42,283 bases of DNA from JBMNOI01 sp050942995. GTDB taxonomy: Bacteria; Chloroflexota; Anaerolineae; UBA1429. The DNA lies in assembly GCA_050942995.1 (NCBI GenBank), contig JBMNOI010000012.1:1-42283 (forward strand), written 5' to 3'. The position numbers and the translations under genes are program-made. The notes under the pieces are model-generated. The model made no database searches. It saw only the letters and a list, made by a program, of their open reading frames with translations, and was not told where the DNA came from. Of this stretch, positions 32,365-42,227 are shown piece by piece (positions within the stretch are counted from its first letter, which is position 1; each line of letters opens with the position of its first letter).

Positions 32365-33390
32365 ATGCGAGTTGCCATATTCGAAGTTGAAGAGTGGGAG
32401 CGCGAGACATTTCGACGGCTCGGTCCTGATTATGACGTGCAATTTCTCAAGAGCGCAGTGACGCCGGCCAACGCGGCACATTATGCCGATGCCGATGTGA
32501 TATCGACCTTTATCTACTCGGATCTGAGCGCTGACGTGCTGGAGCAACTGCCGAACGTCAAGCTGATCGCCACGCGCTCTACCGGCTATGACCATATCGA
32601 TTTGGCCACCTGTGAAGAGCGGGGGATTATTGTCTGCAATGTGCCGCGCTACGGCGATAATACGGTAGCCGAGCACGTTTTCGGGCTTTTGCTGGCCATC
32701 AGCCATCGGCTGATCGAGTCGGTGGACCGCACCCGGCGCGGAGACTTTTCGCCCGAAGGGTTGCGTGGCTTTGACCTGCAGGGAAAGACTCTGGGGGTGG
32801 TTGGCACCGGGCATATCGGCCGTTATGTGATCGAGATCGCCAAAGGATTCCGCATGAACGTGGTGGCCTTTGATGCGCGCCCGGATATGAGCTATGCGGA
32901 AGAGATGGGATTTCGCTACGTCGACATGGACGAGTTGTTGTTCATATCCGACATTATCACCCTGCACGTCCCCTCGACGCCGGCAACCCATCACTTGCTG
33001 AATGAAGATGCTTTTGCGCGAATGAAGGATGGCGTGGTGATCATCAACACGGCCCGAGGTGATCTCATCGACGGTCGTGCTCTGGTCGGGGCGCTGGCTG
33101 ACGGTAAAGCGGCGGCGGCAGGATTGGACGTGCTGGCTCAGGAGCCGTTGATTCGCGAGGAGGCAGAGCTGTTGCGCTCGGTCTTTCATCGCGAGCACGA
33201 TCTGGAAAACTTGCTGGTCGGGCACATCCTGCTCCGTATGCGGAATGTCATCATCACCCCGCATACAGCATTCAACACACAGGAAGCGATCGAGAGAATT
33301 CTCGAGACAACGGTCGATAACATCATCTCCTTTGCAAACGGTGAGCCACGCAATGTGATCGTGGGCGTGCCGGTGCGCCAGATGGGCTAG
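32365..33390 (+). CDS. D-isomer-specific 2-hydroxyacid dehydrogenase (D-lactate dehydrogenase-like)
   Basis: A 341-residue NAD-dependent dehydrogenase. The Rossmann motif is GVVGTGHIGRYVIEIAKG. The catalytic set is Arg231 (NTARGDLID), Glu260 (LAQEPL) and His300 (TPHTAF). The substrate loop reads ATRSTGYDHIDLATCEERGI. The subgroup resembles D-lactate dehydrogenase and interconverts pyruvate and D-lactate or similar 2-oxoacids. TAGGAGG precedes the ATG. The DUF72 gene starts 14 bases after the stop. Confidence 0.92.
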   Translation: MRVAIFEVEEWERETFRRLGPDYDVQFLKSAVTPANAAHYADADVISTFIYSDLSADVLEQLPNVKLIATRSTGYDHIDLATCEERGIIVCNVPRYGDNTVAEHVFGLLLAISHRLIESVDRTRRGDFSPEGLRGFDLQGKTLGVVGTGHIGRYVIEIAKGFRMNVVAFDARPDMSYAEEMGFRYVDMDELLFISDIITLHVPSTPATHHLLNEDAFARMKDGVVIINTARGDLIDGRALVGALADGKAAAAGLDVLAQEPLIREEAELLRSVFHREHDLENLLVGHILLRMRNVIITPHTAFNTQEAIERILETTVDNIISFANGEPRNVIVGVPVRQMG

Positions 33391-33403
33391 CATTGAGCAC
33401 GAC

Positions 33404-34186
33404 ATGAATCGTGATAGAGCCCCCGAGGTGCGTATCGGCACGTCAGGCTGGCATTACAAACACTGGGTGGGGCCGTTCTACAGAGCCGACCTGCCCGCAA
33501 TCCGGTTTTTGTCGACCTATGCCGAGCATCTGGATACCGTCGAGATCAATAACACCTTCTACCGACTGGTTGAGATGCAGACGATGCGCCAGTGGCGCGA
33601 TAGCGTGCCCGATGGCTTTGTCTTTGCCGTCAAGGCGAGTCGCTATATCACGCATATGAAAAAACTGCGCGACCCGCAGGAGCCCATTGCCCGACTGATG
33701 GAGCGTGCCGATCTCCTGGGGGACAAGCTGGGGCCGATCCTTTTTCAGCTCCCACCGCATTGGGGGCTGAATCTGGAACGGCTGGAGAGTTTTGTGGGCG
33801 CTTTGCCTGCGGGTTATCGGTACGCGTTCGAGTTTCGCGATGCGAGCTGGTATGAGCAGCGCGTATACGATCTGTTGTCCAAACATGGCGCTGCGTTTTG
33901 CATCTATGATATGTATGATCGGCGTACGCCCGAGGTCGTGACCGCCGACTATGTCTATGTGCGCATGCACGGAGCCGGCGGGCCATATCAGGGGCGGTAT
34001 CAGGAGCCTGATCTGGCCTATCTGGCCGGGGCAATAAAGGAATGGAACCGTCAGGGGCGTACGGTGTATTGCTACTTTAATAACGACCAGCATGGATATG
34101 CTGTGGAAAACGCCCTGGAGTTACGGGCGATGATCGATGTGCCGATAGAGGAGCGACGTTCCGACTCTACCGAAACATCATCTTGA
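33404..34186 (+). CDS. DUF72 family TIM-barrel protein
   Basis: A 260-residue protein of the DUF72 (YecE-like) family: RIGTSGWHYKHWVGPFYRADL, YAEHLDTVEINNTFYRL, FVFAVKASRYITHMKKL, LGPILFQLPPHW, AFEFRDASWY, and VYVRMHGAGGPYQGRY. A TIM barrel with a conserved Trp/His/Arg pocket is likely; no activity has been established for the family. It is probably co-transcribed with the dehydrogenase upstream. Confidence 0.92.
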   Translation: MNRDRAPEVRIGTSGWHYKHWVGPFYRADLPAIRFLSTYAEHLDTVEINNTFYRLVEMQTMRQWRDSVPDGFVFAVKASRYITHMKKLRDPQEPIARLMERADLLGDKLGPILFQLPPHWGLNLERLESFVGALPAGYRYAFEFRDASWYEQRVYDLLSKHGAAFCIYDMYDRRTPEVVTADYVYVRMHGAGGPYQGRYQEPDLAYLAGAIKEWNRQGRTVYCYFNNDQHGYAVENALELRAMIDVPIEERRSDSTETSS

Positions 34187-34227
34187 GTGTGTGGCTGTTG
34201 GATTGAGATGGTGATGGAGAAGGAATA

Positions 34228-34554
34228 ATGGACGAGCCGTTTGATTTCGAATTCCATACAGACGAAGAGTCTTTGCGTGAGGATCTCCGGGCCGACGCCG
34301 AAATGGCGTTGCGAGGGCTGGCCGAGGAGTATAGTGGCATAACCGGCGCTGCTGTCTCCGTGGAGCGGATGACGAGGGCGACGGTGCCTCATCGATTTCG
34401 CGCTCGCATCGTACTTTATATGCAGCCGAGCAATATGGTGGCCGTGGAAAAGGATGATACGGCTGCCGGGGCCCTTCGGAAAGCTCTGCAGGCCATTGAA
34501 CGGCAGGTGAGCGAGCGCCGCGAAAAACTCGTCGAGCGCTGGCAGCAGCCTTGA
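34228..34554 (+). CDS. HPF/RaiA-like ribosome-associated protein
   Basis: A 108-residue protein resembling the S30AE (HPF/RaiA) fold: helix (LREDLRADAEMALRGLAEEYSG), strand (GAAVSVERMT), strand (FRARIVLYMQPSNMVAVEKDDT) and a second helix (AAGALRKALQAIERQVSERREKL). This is the beta-alpha-beta-beta-alpha order of HPF. The resemblance is by pattern rather than strong identity. HPF/RaiA proteins bind the 30S decoding centre and silence ribosomes under stress. The bAERF3-type gene follows after 78 bases. Confidence 0.6.
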   Translation: MDEPFDFEFHTDEESLREDLRADAEMALRGLAEEYSGITGAAVSVERMTRATVPHRFRARIVLYMQPSNMVAVEKDDTAAGALRKALQAIERQVSERREKLVERWQQP

Positions 34555-34632
34555 TCGGCGAATCAGGGCGACGCAGGCCTGCGAATACCTTATATAATGA
34601 TACCTCTTACATAATGAAAGGAGGGGCGCTCG

Positions 34633-35796
34633 ATGAGTCCCCTGTCTCAAGCTGATCTACACGCGTTGATCGAAACCCCCGATGGAGCGTGTGTTTCGCT
34701 CTTTATGCCTGTAGAGACTGCCGGTCCGGACGTGCAGCAAGGTCCCATTCGCCTGAAAAATCTTCTGGACGAGGCCGAGGAGCGGCTTATCGTCACGAGG
34801 ATGCGCAGTCCGGAAGCCCGCCGTCTGCTGGAGCCGATGCGCGACCTCATCACACAGAGCCTGTTCTGGCAACATCAGCAGGGCGGTCTGGCATTATATG
34901 CCTCTGACGAGCGACTGCATATCCTCCGGTTGCCGCTACGGCTGAGCGAGCGGGTCATGGTGGGCGAACGGTTCTACCTCAAGCCACTCATGCCGTTGCT
35001 GAGCGGCGACGGCGAGTTCTATATCCTGGCGATCAGTCAAAAGCAGATCCGATTGCTGGAGGCGACGCGAGATCGCGTGGCGGAAGTGGATCTGGAGAAT
35101 GTGCCGGAGAGCCTGGCCGAGGCCCTGCGTTTCGATGACCGGGAGAAGCAACTGCAGTGGCATACACGCACCGACACGTTTGCCGCACGGGGGCGACAGG
35201 CCATGTTCCACGGACATGGTGCGACGGCGGCCGATGTCGCCAAGGATGACATTCTGCGCTATTTCCAGAAGGTGAATCAGGGAATCAGCGAATATCTGGC
35301 CGGTAGCCAGGCGCCGCTGCTTCTGGCCGGTGTGGACTATTTGTTGCCCATCTACCAGGAGGCAAACGATTACCCTCATCTTTTGGAAGAGGGCATCATC
35401 GGCAATCCTGATAACCTGCGCGCCGAAGAGCTGCATCGTGAGGCGTGGCAGATCATGGCTCCTCTCTTTCAAAGAGAACGCGAAGAATGGGCCGAGCGAT
35501 ATCTTGAATTGGCGGGCCGGGGAGATCATCTGGCGTCCGACAGTCTAAAGATGATCGTTGCCGCGGCGTCTTACGGGCAGGTGGCCACACTGTTCGTTGC
35601 CCTGGATAGAGAGCGATGGGGGCGTTTCGATCTGGCGACGGGCAAGGTGGAGATACATGATGAGCCCGAGCCCGGCGATCAGGAGTTGCTGGACCTGGCG
35701 GCGGTGAACACGTGGCTCAACAGCGGTCGTATCTATGCCGTGTCGTCGGAGGAGATGCCCGGAGAGGGGGAAGCTGCGGCTGTGCTGCGCTACTGA
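34633..35796 (+). CDS. Bacterial archaeo-eukaryotic release factor family 3 (bAERF3-like) protein
   Basis: A 387-residue protein resembling bAERF3: N-terminal CVSLFMPVETAGPDVQQGPIRLKNLL, FWQHQQGGLALYASDE, and the segment EFYILAISQKQIRLLEATRD. A middle domain follows with GHGA, KDDILRYFQKVNQGISEYLAG, LLLAGVDYLLPIYQEANDYP, and the C-terminal MIVAAASYGQVATLFVALD. The fold relates to eukaryotic release factor eRF1/Pelota. The bacterial members are thought to act on stalled or inactive ribosomes, but this is inferred from the fold. GGAGGGG precedes the ATG, with a TATAAT-like box 35-40 bases upstream. Confidence 0.82.
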   Translation: MSPLSQADLHALIETPDGACVSLFMPVETAGPDVQQGPIRLKNLLDEAEERLIVTRMRSPEARRLLEPMRDLITQSLFWQHQQGGLALYASDERLHILRLPLRLSERVMVGERFYLKPLMPLLSGDGEFYILAISQKQIRLLEATRDRVAEVDLENVPESLAEALRFDDREKQLQWHTRTDTFAARGRQAMFHGHGATAADVAKDDILRYFQKVNQGISEYLAGSQAPLLLAGVDYLLPIYQEANDYPHLLEEGIIGNPDNLRAEELHREAWQIMAPLFQREREEWAERYLELAGRGDHLASDSLKMIVAAASYGQVATLFVALDRERWGRFDLATGKVEIHDEPEPGDQELLDLAAVNTWLNSGRIYAVSSEEMPGEGEAAAVLRY

Positions 35797-35826
35797 GACA
35801 GTTACTTTATCTGGGAGATCACAGGC

Positions 35827-35856
35827 TTCCGCTGTCATCGCAAGATGACAGCGGAA
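35827..35856 (+). terminator. Terminator after the bAERF3 gene
   Basis: TTCCGCTGTCAT and ATGACAGCGGAA form a perfect 12-bp stem with a 6-base loop, then ACTTTATAATC. Confidence 0.72.
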
Positions 35857-35933
35857 ACTTTATAATCAGGATGGTTTATTGGCCATCGCCGTTATGAAGC
35901 CATTTATGTTGTGTTATGAGTGATGAAATGGAT

Positions 35934-35961
35934 TTGAAGCCTTCTCTGATGATGCTATAAT
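35934..35961 (+). promoter_or_regulatory. Probable promoter of the CapK-like gene
   Basis: TTGAAG, 16 bases, perfect TATAAT. It would begin near 35968 with a leader of about 207 bases, in which GGAGG at 36109 is not next to a start. The 35797-36174 gap shows no other gene. Confidence 0.55.
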
Positions 35962-36174
35962 GCGAGCTGCGGTCTGATGGTCAAGCTGACGATTACTTTG
36001 GGACTATATGGTTTATCTGCTTGCGAGGATGATCGACTTTTGGGACTAGACGCAAAACGGCTAATAGTGTCTTCTTATCACGATTGAGTCTACTCAGAGC
36101 TCCTTAAGGAGGTATAAGTCCTGCATAGCTCGCGTTTCCTTTGCTACAAATAATTCTCTTTTAGGGGAACGACG

Positions 36175-37570
36175 ATGAAATCCAAATTGCTACTTTCTTT
36201 ATACCACACTCTACCTTACCCTCTAAAAGTATTCATGGCCAGCCTTGAGGGAATTCGCCTTCAAAATTGGCGCTACGGGCCAGAAACTGAGGCCCTTGTT
36301 GCTGATGCCCATGAGCGAGAGCATTGGAATGCGCGTCAATGGACTGATTATCAAGGTCAACAAGTGGCACGGTTGCTAGATCATGCTGCATCTTCAGTTC
36401 CTTATTATCGCGATCTATGGAGTCATCGTCGGCGTACGTAGGGGGGATCGACGCTCGATTGAGTACTTGAACTGGCCTGTTCTCACCAAAGAGCCTATTA
36501 GGCAAAATCCCGAAGCCTTTCTCTCTGATGATTCTAGTGCGCGACGATTGCTCAAAGTATATACTAGCGGTTCTACCGGAACTCCTATGCGGCTATACCA
36601 ATCACGGGATATGCTTCGGCAGTGGTATGCTCTCTTTGAAGCACGCTGGTGCCGTTGGTATGGGGTTAACTTGAAAGACAGGTGGGCCATTTTAAGAGGA
36701 CGGTTGGTGGCTTCGCAGCAGCGTAGACAACCACCATTCTGGGTGTGGAATGCGGCCATGCCCCAGCTCTATATGTCATCTTATCATCTTTCTCAGGAGA
36801 CAGTGCCTTTCTATATTCAGGCATTGAGGGAGTACGGCATCAAATATATCTGGTCATATTCTTCCAGTTTGTATGATCTTGCTTTGGGAATACTGCATCA
36901 TAAACTGACACCACCACCGCTGCAAGTAGTTATAACGAACGCGGAGCCTCTGTATGAGTGGCAGAGTGAAGCCATCGCACATGCCTTTCGTTGTCCGGTG
37001 CGTGAAACCTATGGGATGGTCGAGGCAATTTGCGGCGCAAGCGAGTGTGATCATGGTCGTTTGCACTTGTGGATGGAGGCCGGTATTGCTGAAGTTTTGG
37101 CTGATGAGGATGACGTTCCCACTCGGTTAGGATCAGAGGGACGCCTCATTGTTACAGGGTTGCTAAATATGGACATGCCCTTGATACGCTATCAGGTTGG
37201 TAATCGCGCGCGGTTATCTTCTATGTCAGAGGACTGCTCTTGCGGACGCAATCTACAAGTTTTGCGCTCGATTGAAGGAAGGCTTGATGAACAGGTACGG
37301 ACACCGGATGGTAGAAGAATCAGTCATCTTGCTTCTGCGTTCAAAAGTGATCTGGCGATTAGAGAGGCTCAGATCATTCAGAAGGATATTTCCACGGTGA
37401 TCGTTCGACTTGTTCCTGCCACAGGCTACACTAAAGGAACAGAGCAGGATATTGCTCGGGCCCTGAAATCCCGACTGGGCAACATGCAGGTGCTTTTTGA
37501 TGTGGTTGAACGTATACCGCGTGGCCCTAATGGGAAGTTCAAAGCTGTTGTCTCGCACATCTCTGATTGA
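36175..37570 (+). pseudogene. CapK-like phenylacetate-CoA ligase family protein, frameshifted
   Basis: Two overlapping frames form one protein of about 464 residues. The first (36175-36441) gives MKSKLLLSLYHTLPYPLK up to SSVPYYRDLWSHRRR, then stops. The second, shifted one base, continues from RRGDRRSIEYLNWPVLTKEPIRQNPEAFL with the AMP-binding motif YTSGSTGTPMRL and the late ACSCG/GR region to the stop at 37570. One base is extra, between about 36420 and 36441. The family (CapK, adenylate-forming) is common in capsule and exopolysaccharide clusters. Base composition is distinctly more AT-rich than the rest of the window, suggesting acquisition from elsewhere. Either a real pseudogene or a single-base sequence error. 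Confidence 0.82.
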
Positions 37571-37686
37571 GTTTTTAATATCAATTTATTCGGGCATAGT
37601 TTATGGCATGTGGCATTGGATTTATCGAATCGGGATGTTCGCGATTAAATAATCACTATGTGCTGAGCAAACTCAATCACGGCAAG

Positions 37687-37719
37687 CCCGCCCCAGGTGA
37701 GATCGCCTGGGGCGGGTTT
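37687..37719 (+). terminator. Terminator after the CapK-like gene
   Basis: CCCGCCCCAGG and CCTGGGGCGGG form a perfect 11-bp stem with an 8-base loop, followed by TTTG. Confidence 0.75.
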
Positions 37720-37954
37720 GACGTTTCGGATTTTGCATCCGACCGCGTTCGCCTTTATGAATTTTTCCTGTTGATGTGCCCGATCTGACAGGTTATTTCT
37801 GGATTGTCTCCACTTTTGCGCTTATTTAACGCCCCACCGTTCCGCCCGGTTATTATACTGTAATGAGCCATCTCGTCGAGCTGAGCCCGGTGAGTAACCG
37901 ATCTTTTCAGGCCGCCGGCCGACTTTTCGATGATGGTCGAGCGAATTGATGTGC

Positions 37955-37987
37955 CCGGAGCATGCGCCGAAATGCTCCGGTTGTTTG
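37955..37987 (+). terminator. Terminator-like hairpin upstream of the Wzz gene
   Basis: CCGGAGCAT and ATGCTCCGG form a 9-bp stem with an 8-base loop, followed by TTGTTTG. No gene ends nearby on the plus strand, so it may be a leader attenuator for the polysaccharide gene at 38078. The rest of the 37571-38077 gap shows nothing coding. Confidence 0.5.
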
Positions 37988-38077
37988 TCTGATGGCGAAT
38001 CGATGCCCTTACCGTACGGCCCTTGAAGGCGGCCGTGCGAGGATAAGCGGGTTTCTCGCCGAGTACAAGGGGGAGAT

Positions 38078-39699
38078 TTGGAGACGATCGAACTACGAGA
38101 ATACTGGGCGATTGTGCAGAGGTGGTGGTGGCTCCTGATCCTGTGTGCGTTGCCGGGCGGTGGCGGCGCTTACCTCGTCAGCCGTCAGATGGAGCCCACT
38201 TATGAAGCTTCTACCCTGCTCATGATCGGGGATAGCCTGGACGCCGTAAACCCGACCACGGGAGAGCTTCAGACCAGCGAAAAGCTGGCCCAGACTTATG
38301 CGGAATTGATCAAAACCCGCTCTATATTGGGGGCCGTACAGGATGCTCTGTCTTTGCCCGATAAGCCGGAGGTGTTCGTCACGATTCTGCGTGGCACTCA
38401 ACTCGTGCGTGTGACGGCCGGCGATTCTCATCCACAGCGGGCGGCGGCCATTGCCAATGAAGTGGCAGAGCAGCTTGTCCAGCAGAGCCCCAGTGCGTCG
38501 CAGCGCGAGGAGCAGGCCTATCGCGAGTTTGTGCGGCTACAGCTACAGGATCTAGAGGAAGAGATCGCCGCACTGACCCGTGCTATCGCCGAAGCGCGGG
38601 CTTCCGGTAGCGCTGCCGAGGCAACCCGCCTGCAAGACGAGCTGAACCTGCGACGCGAGAGCTATTCGTCGTTGTTGACATATATGAGGAGCAGCGCGAC
38701 GAATCATATCCGTGTGATCGAGCCGGCACAGGTGCCCGAATCGCCCGTCCGCCCCAAAGTGATCCAGAACTCTTTGCCGGCGGCTGTGTTGGGCCTGATG
38801 CTGGCCGGTGGAGTGGCCTTTCTGATCGAATACCTCGATGACTCGATCCGGGGTCCGGGCGATATAGAGGACAGATTGGGCCTCGCCATATTGGGGACCA
38901 TTGCCCGCACCGCTGAGAGTGGCGCCTCATTGATGCCGATCAGTCTGACCGATCCCGAATCGGTCATTGCCGAGGCCTACCGCATCCTGTACACCAATGT
39001 GCGCTATTCGTTGCCCGTCGGGGACGGGCGACGCGTCTATCTGGTGACCAGCGTCGCGCCCTCAGAGGGCAAGACGACGACGGCAACCAACCTGGCTATC
39101 GCGATGGCGCGGGCAGGACGGCGCACCATTCTGGTGGATGCCGACATGCGCCGTCCTCGATATTTCGCATGTTTGGAATATCCAATCGCGTGGGGCTCAG
39201 CTCTTTACTGGTGGGTGAGGCAAAGGATGTGGGGGAGACGCTCCAACCCTCACCGGTGGAGGGGTTGTGGATCCTGCCGAGTGGCCCCCGTACACCCAAC
39301 GCCGCCGAATTGCCGGGTTCAAAACGGATGGCCGAGTTGCTGGACGAGCTGAGCACACAGGTCGATAGCGTGGTGATCGACAGCCCTCCGTTGCTGGCCG
39401 TGGCCGATTCCAGTATCCTGGCCAACCTGGTATCCGGCACCATCCTGGTCGTCGAGGCCGGGAGCACTCCATTGGGGGCCTGCGCACGGGCCATCGATCT
39501 GATAAAGAGGGCAGAGGGCAATCTGCTGGGCGTGGTGCTGAACCGCCTGAACCCGCGGCAGGTCTCCCATGGAAGCTATTACTATTATACGTACGATGCC
39601 GATGCGCCGGAAGGCAAGCGCGGGCGACAGGTCACGGAAAAGCGTGCGGATCGGCCGAGCGGCCGGGTGGTAAGCCGTCCGGCCGGCAGTACGGGCTAG
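38078..39699 (+). pseudogene. Wzz-type chain-length/BY-kinase fusion, frameshifted
   Basis: A polysaccharide co-polymerase with tyrosine kinase, about 540 residues when the frame is repaired. The N-terminal Wzz part has two membrane segments (about 14-33 and 230-251) around a coiled region. The kinase has Walker A SVAPSEGKTTT (near 327), Walker A' ILVDADMRRP and Walker B VVIDSPPLL. It ends in a Tyr-rich tail (SYYYYTYDADA) that would be phosphorylated. The frame breaks at about 39166: TTCGC should probably read TTCCGC, losing one C, after which FRMFGISNRVGLSSLLVG continues in the next frame. The TTG start has GGGGGAG upstream. It controls exopolysaccharide chain length and export. Confidence 0.86.
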
Positions 39700-39790
39700 G
39701 TTCGACGGCACGACGGGCCGGGACTCGTATTGGACGGGGTATCGGGAATCCGCAATCGTCCGCATCCGAGGAACGATTGGAGAACGCTGC

Positions 39791-40971
39791 ATGCACAGAC
39801 GGATCTGTTGGCTGGCGGGCATATTTCTGCTCTGCCTGATGTTGCCGGGAGGGGTCATTCTGGCTCAGGCGCCCACACGAACGCCGATCGGCGTAGACCT
39901 GGAGATCATCTCCCCGATAGAGGGCTCCGAGGTGGGGGGGATGGTGTCCATTCTGGGCACAGCGGCGGTGCAGGGTATGCGCGGCTATACCCTTTCTCTG
40001 GGGGTTGGCGCCGAACCGGTGCAGTGGATCCTCATCAGCGATGTGCGCGAGGTCGAGGTCACCAACGATCGGCTGGCCTTCTGGGATACGACAACAGTGC
40101 CTGACGGCATCTATACCCTGCGCCTGCGGGCGGTGTCCACGATCCTCAGCGTGAGTATCTGGACTATTATGTGCCCGATATTCTGATCGGCAACGCGCCG
40201 CGAACGCCGGTGCCCCAGCAGCCCTCATCATCTGCGGCGACCCCGACACCTGCGGCGACGTCGACACCGACTCTTACACCATATCCCACCCTGGCGCCGG
40301 ATGATGGAGCTTCGCCCTACCTGTACCTGACATTGTCGGCGCAGCATGATCCGATGTGTAAAGGCGTACCGCAGCGATACAGCATCTGGGTTTCTAACGT
40401 GGGCATGACCGAGCTCACCGATGTGGTGCTCGAGAACACGCTTCCGGCGGGAACCCTGCCGGTGCTGAACGATTCGACGGCGGGAGCCGAATGGGATGGC
40501 GATCGGGTGGTAACGTGGTCGGTGGGCGACATGATGCCCGGAGAGGCCATCAAGTTCGATCTGGGGGTTGAGGTCCCCGAATGGCTTGAGGCGGGAACAT
40601 GGGCGGTCAATGTGGCCGCCGCAACGGCTCAAGAGGTTCCACAAGTCAACAATTCGATAGAGGTGCTGGTTAGCGATTGCGATTGGCTGGCCGAGACGGT
40701 GGCCGTGCAACCCCTTGTGATCCCCACGGCCGAGATATCGCCCACCGCGACGAGCGAAGCGACGACCGCCACCTCATCACAGGGGGGTGTGGACGCTCGA
40801 GGCGTGACTGTCGATTCGCCATCGGTGGCCGACACGTCCCGGATGTTCGATGCTTCGACCGGGACAACAGGTTCCCATCGTGCCCCTCTGCTTCCCGTCA
40901 TCGCCGTCGCTCTGGGGGTGCTCGTGGTTGTCACCGGTGTATTGTTCTACCGTCAGCTGACGCATAGATGA
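39791..40971 (+). pseudogene. Exported surface protein with Thr/Pro linker and DUF11-like domain, frameshifted
   Basis: About 394 residues across two frames. The signal peptide (LAGIFLLCLMLPGGVILAQA) leads to an immunoglobulin-like module (PIEGSEVGGMVSILGTAAVQGM, DGIYTLRLRAV). The frame breaks near 40135: one G appears lost, and the next frame continues HDPQREYLDYYVPDILIGNAPRTP. A linker of Thr/Pro/Ala follows, then a DUF11/CARDB-like module (YSIWVSNVGMTELTDVVLEN, VPQVNNSIEV) and a C-terminal membrane helix (LLPVIAVALGVLVVVTGVLF). It looks like a wall- or membrane-tethered surface protein encoded with the polysaccharide genes. The Thr/Pro linker is of a type frequent in Chloroflexota. Confidence 0.78.
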
Positions 40972-40996
40972 GGGCGAGCCCTCTTGCAGAATCGAA

Positions 40997-41036
40997 CGCC
41001 CCGCCATGACCTGATTGTCATGGCGGGGCGCTTTTT
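40997..41036 (+). terminator. Strong Rho-independent terminator
   Basis: CGCCCCGCCATGAC and GTCATGGCGGGGCG form a perfect 14-bp stem with a 6-base loop, followed by CTTTTT. It lies between converging genes. Confidence 0.92.
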
Positions 41037-41060
41037 CGGGCGATGACGACATCGGACACT

Positions 41061-42227
41061 CTAGCGGATGCCGAACACGACCTCGTCCACATACCGCAGC
41101 ACACCGGCCTGGTCGTGGTGGGCCTGTAACCGGTCCATCACGGCATCATCCAGTTTGCGCGCCTGAGCGATGGCCCATCGAACACGACGGGCGGTGCGCT
41201 CGATGGTGGCGGCCGCCTGATTATCCCGATCCTGGGGCAGGGGTTGCACGTCGGCGCCGACGAGTCCCTTATAGCCCGCCTTGACGAGCTGCCACATGCG
41301 ATCTACCAATCCATAAAGGCTCTCATCCCCCGATGCCAGATCTCGATCATAGGCCGGCTCGCCCTGGCCGTTCTCGTGTATATGGAACAGCTTGCCGGCA
41401 TCCAGCGCCTCACCGAAATCCATGGCCGGGTCGGTTTTGCCCATCAGGCTATGAGCTACCTCGATGTTGAGTCCCAGATAGCGGGCCAGATCGGGGTACT
41501 CCAGCGCGATCTGATAGATAAAGGCGAGCGATGAGGATGCGGTGCCCATATACATCTTGTATTTGGGCTCTTCTACTTTGGGTTCGATGGCAAAGGGGAG
41601 CATGGCGTCACCGTGATCGGTCAGCGCTCGATCCATGATCTCGACCAGCGCGTCGCGGGTGCGGCGAATACGTTTGGGATGAAAGGCCGAGAAGAGGCCG
41701 TCCGTTCCGTTAGTGCCCACCCAGTAAACATATACCTGGGCATCCAGTATGTTGACGGCCACATCGATGCCCATAATGGTGCGCTCGATGGCCAGTCTCC
41801 GCACATCGTCGAGTTCAGAGCCCAGATTGCCAAAGTTCCAGGCGCGTTCCGAATTGAACAGGTTCATGGTGAACACGCCACACCGCAGGCCGCGCTGATC
41901 CAGTTCGCCGCGAAGCTGCTGGGCGGCTTTTTCCAACAGATCCATCTTGTCGGTTTCGCTCATGCCGTAGGGATACCCGCTCAGACTCTGCGCATCCTCT
42001 TCATCCAGCACCAGATCCAGCATGTCGGTGTCGTGGCTCTCCACATATTCGATACCCAGCTCGGCCAGGAGGTCGAGCTTGGCTTTCGTGGATAACCATT
42101 TGCGGTTCGCTTTGAAGAAGCGGCCGCCGCCCTCGTTGATGTTCCACAGACCGAAAGAGAACGCATCCAGATCGTGATTGTACCGGTCAGGCCATATATC
42201 TTGGGGGAGCATAAAGGGGGAAGCCAT
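41061..42227 (-). CDS. Xylose isomerase-like sugar isomerase
   Basis: A 388-residue TIM-barrel protein collinear with class I xylose isomerase. Equivalent residues are His65 and Asp68 (ESHDTD), Trp169 (YVYWVG), Glu215 and Lys217 (AIEPK), Glu256 and His259 (NIEVAH), Asp294 and Asp296 (YDRD) and Asp326 (GADVQP). The one change is at the metal ligand normally Asp in LFHIDLNGQ, which is His284 here (LFHIHENGQ). The reaction is likely aldose-ketose isomerisation with two divalent metals, but the substrate may not be xylose. AGGAGG lies nine bases before the ATG at 42227. No xylulokinase or sugar transporter is in the window. Confidence 0.85.
   Translation of the reverse strand: MASPFMLPQDIWPDRYNHDLDAFSFGLWNINEGGGRFFKANRKWLSTKAKLDLLAELGIEYVESHDTDMLDLVLDEEDAQSLSGYPYGMSETDKMDLLEKAAQQLRGELDQRGLRCGVFTMNLFNSERAWNFGNLGSELDDVRRLAIERTIMGIDVAVNILDAQVYVYWVGTNGTDGLFSAFHPKRIRRTRDALVEIMDRALTDHGDAMLPFAIEPKVEEPKYKMYMGTASSSLAFIYQIALEYPDLARYLGLNIEVAHSLMGKTDPAMDFGEALDAGKLFHIHENGQGEPAYDRDLASGDESLYGLVDRMWQLVKAGYKGLVGADVQPLPQDRDNQAAATIERTARRVRWAIAQARKLDDAVMDRLQAHHDQAGVLRYVDEVVFGIR

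Noticed and set aside
37603..37788. A 61-codon frame downstream of the CapK-like gene
   Set aside because: It spans the perfect hairpin at 37687-37716, lacks a ribosome site and has no recognisable features.
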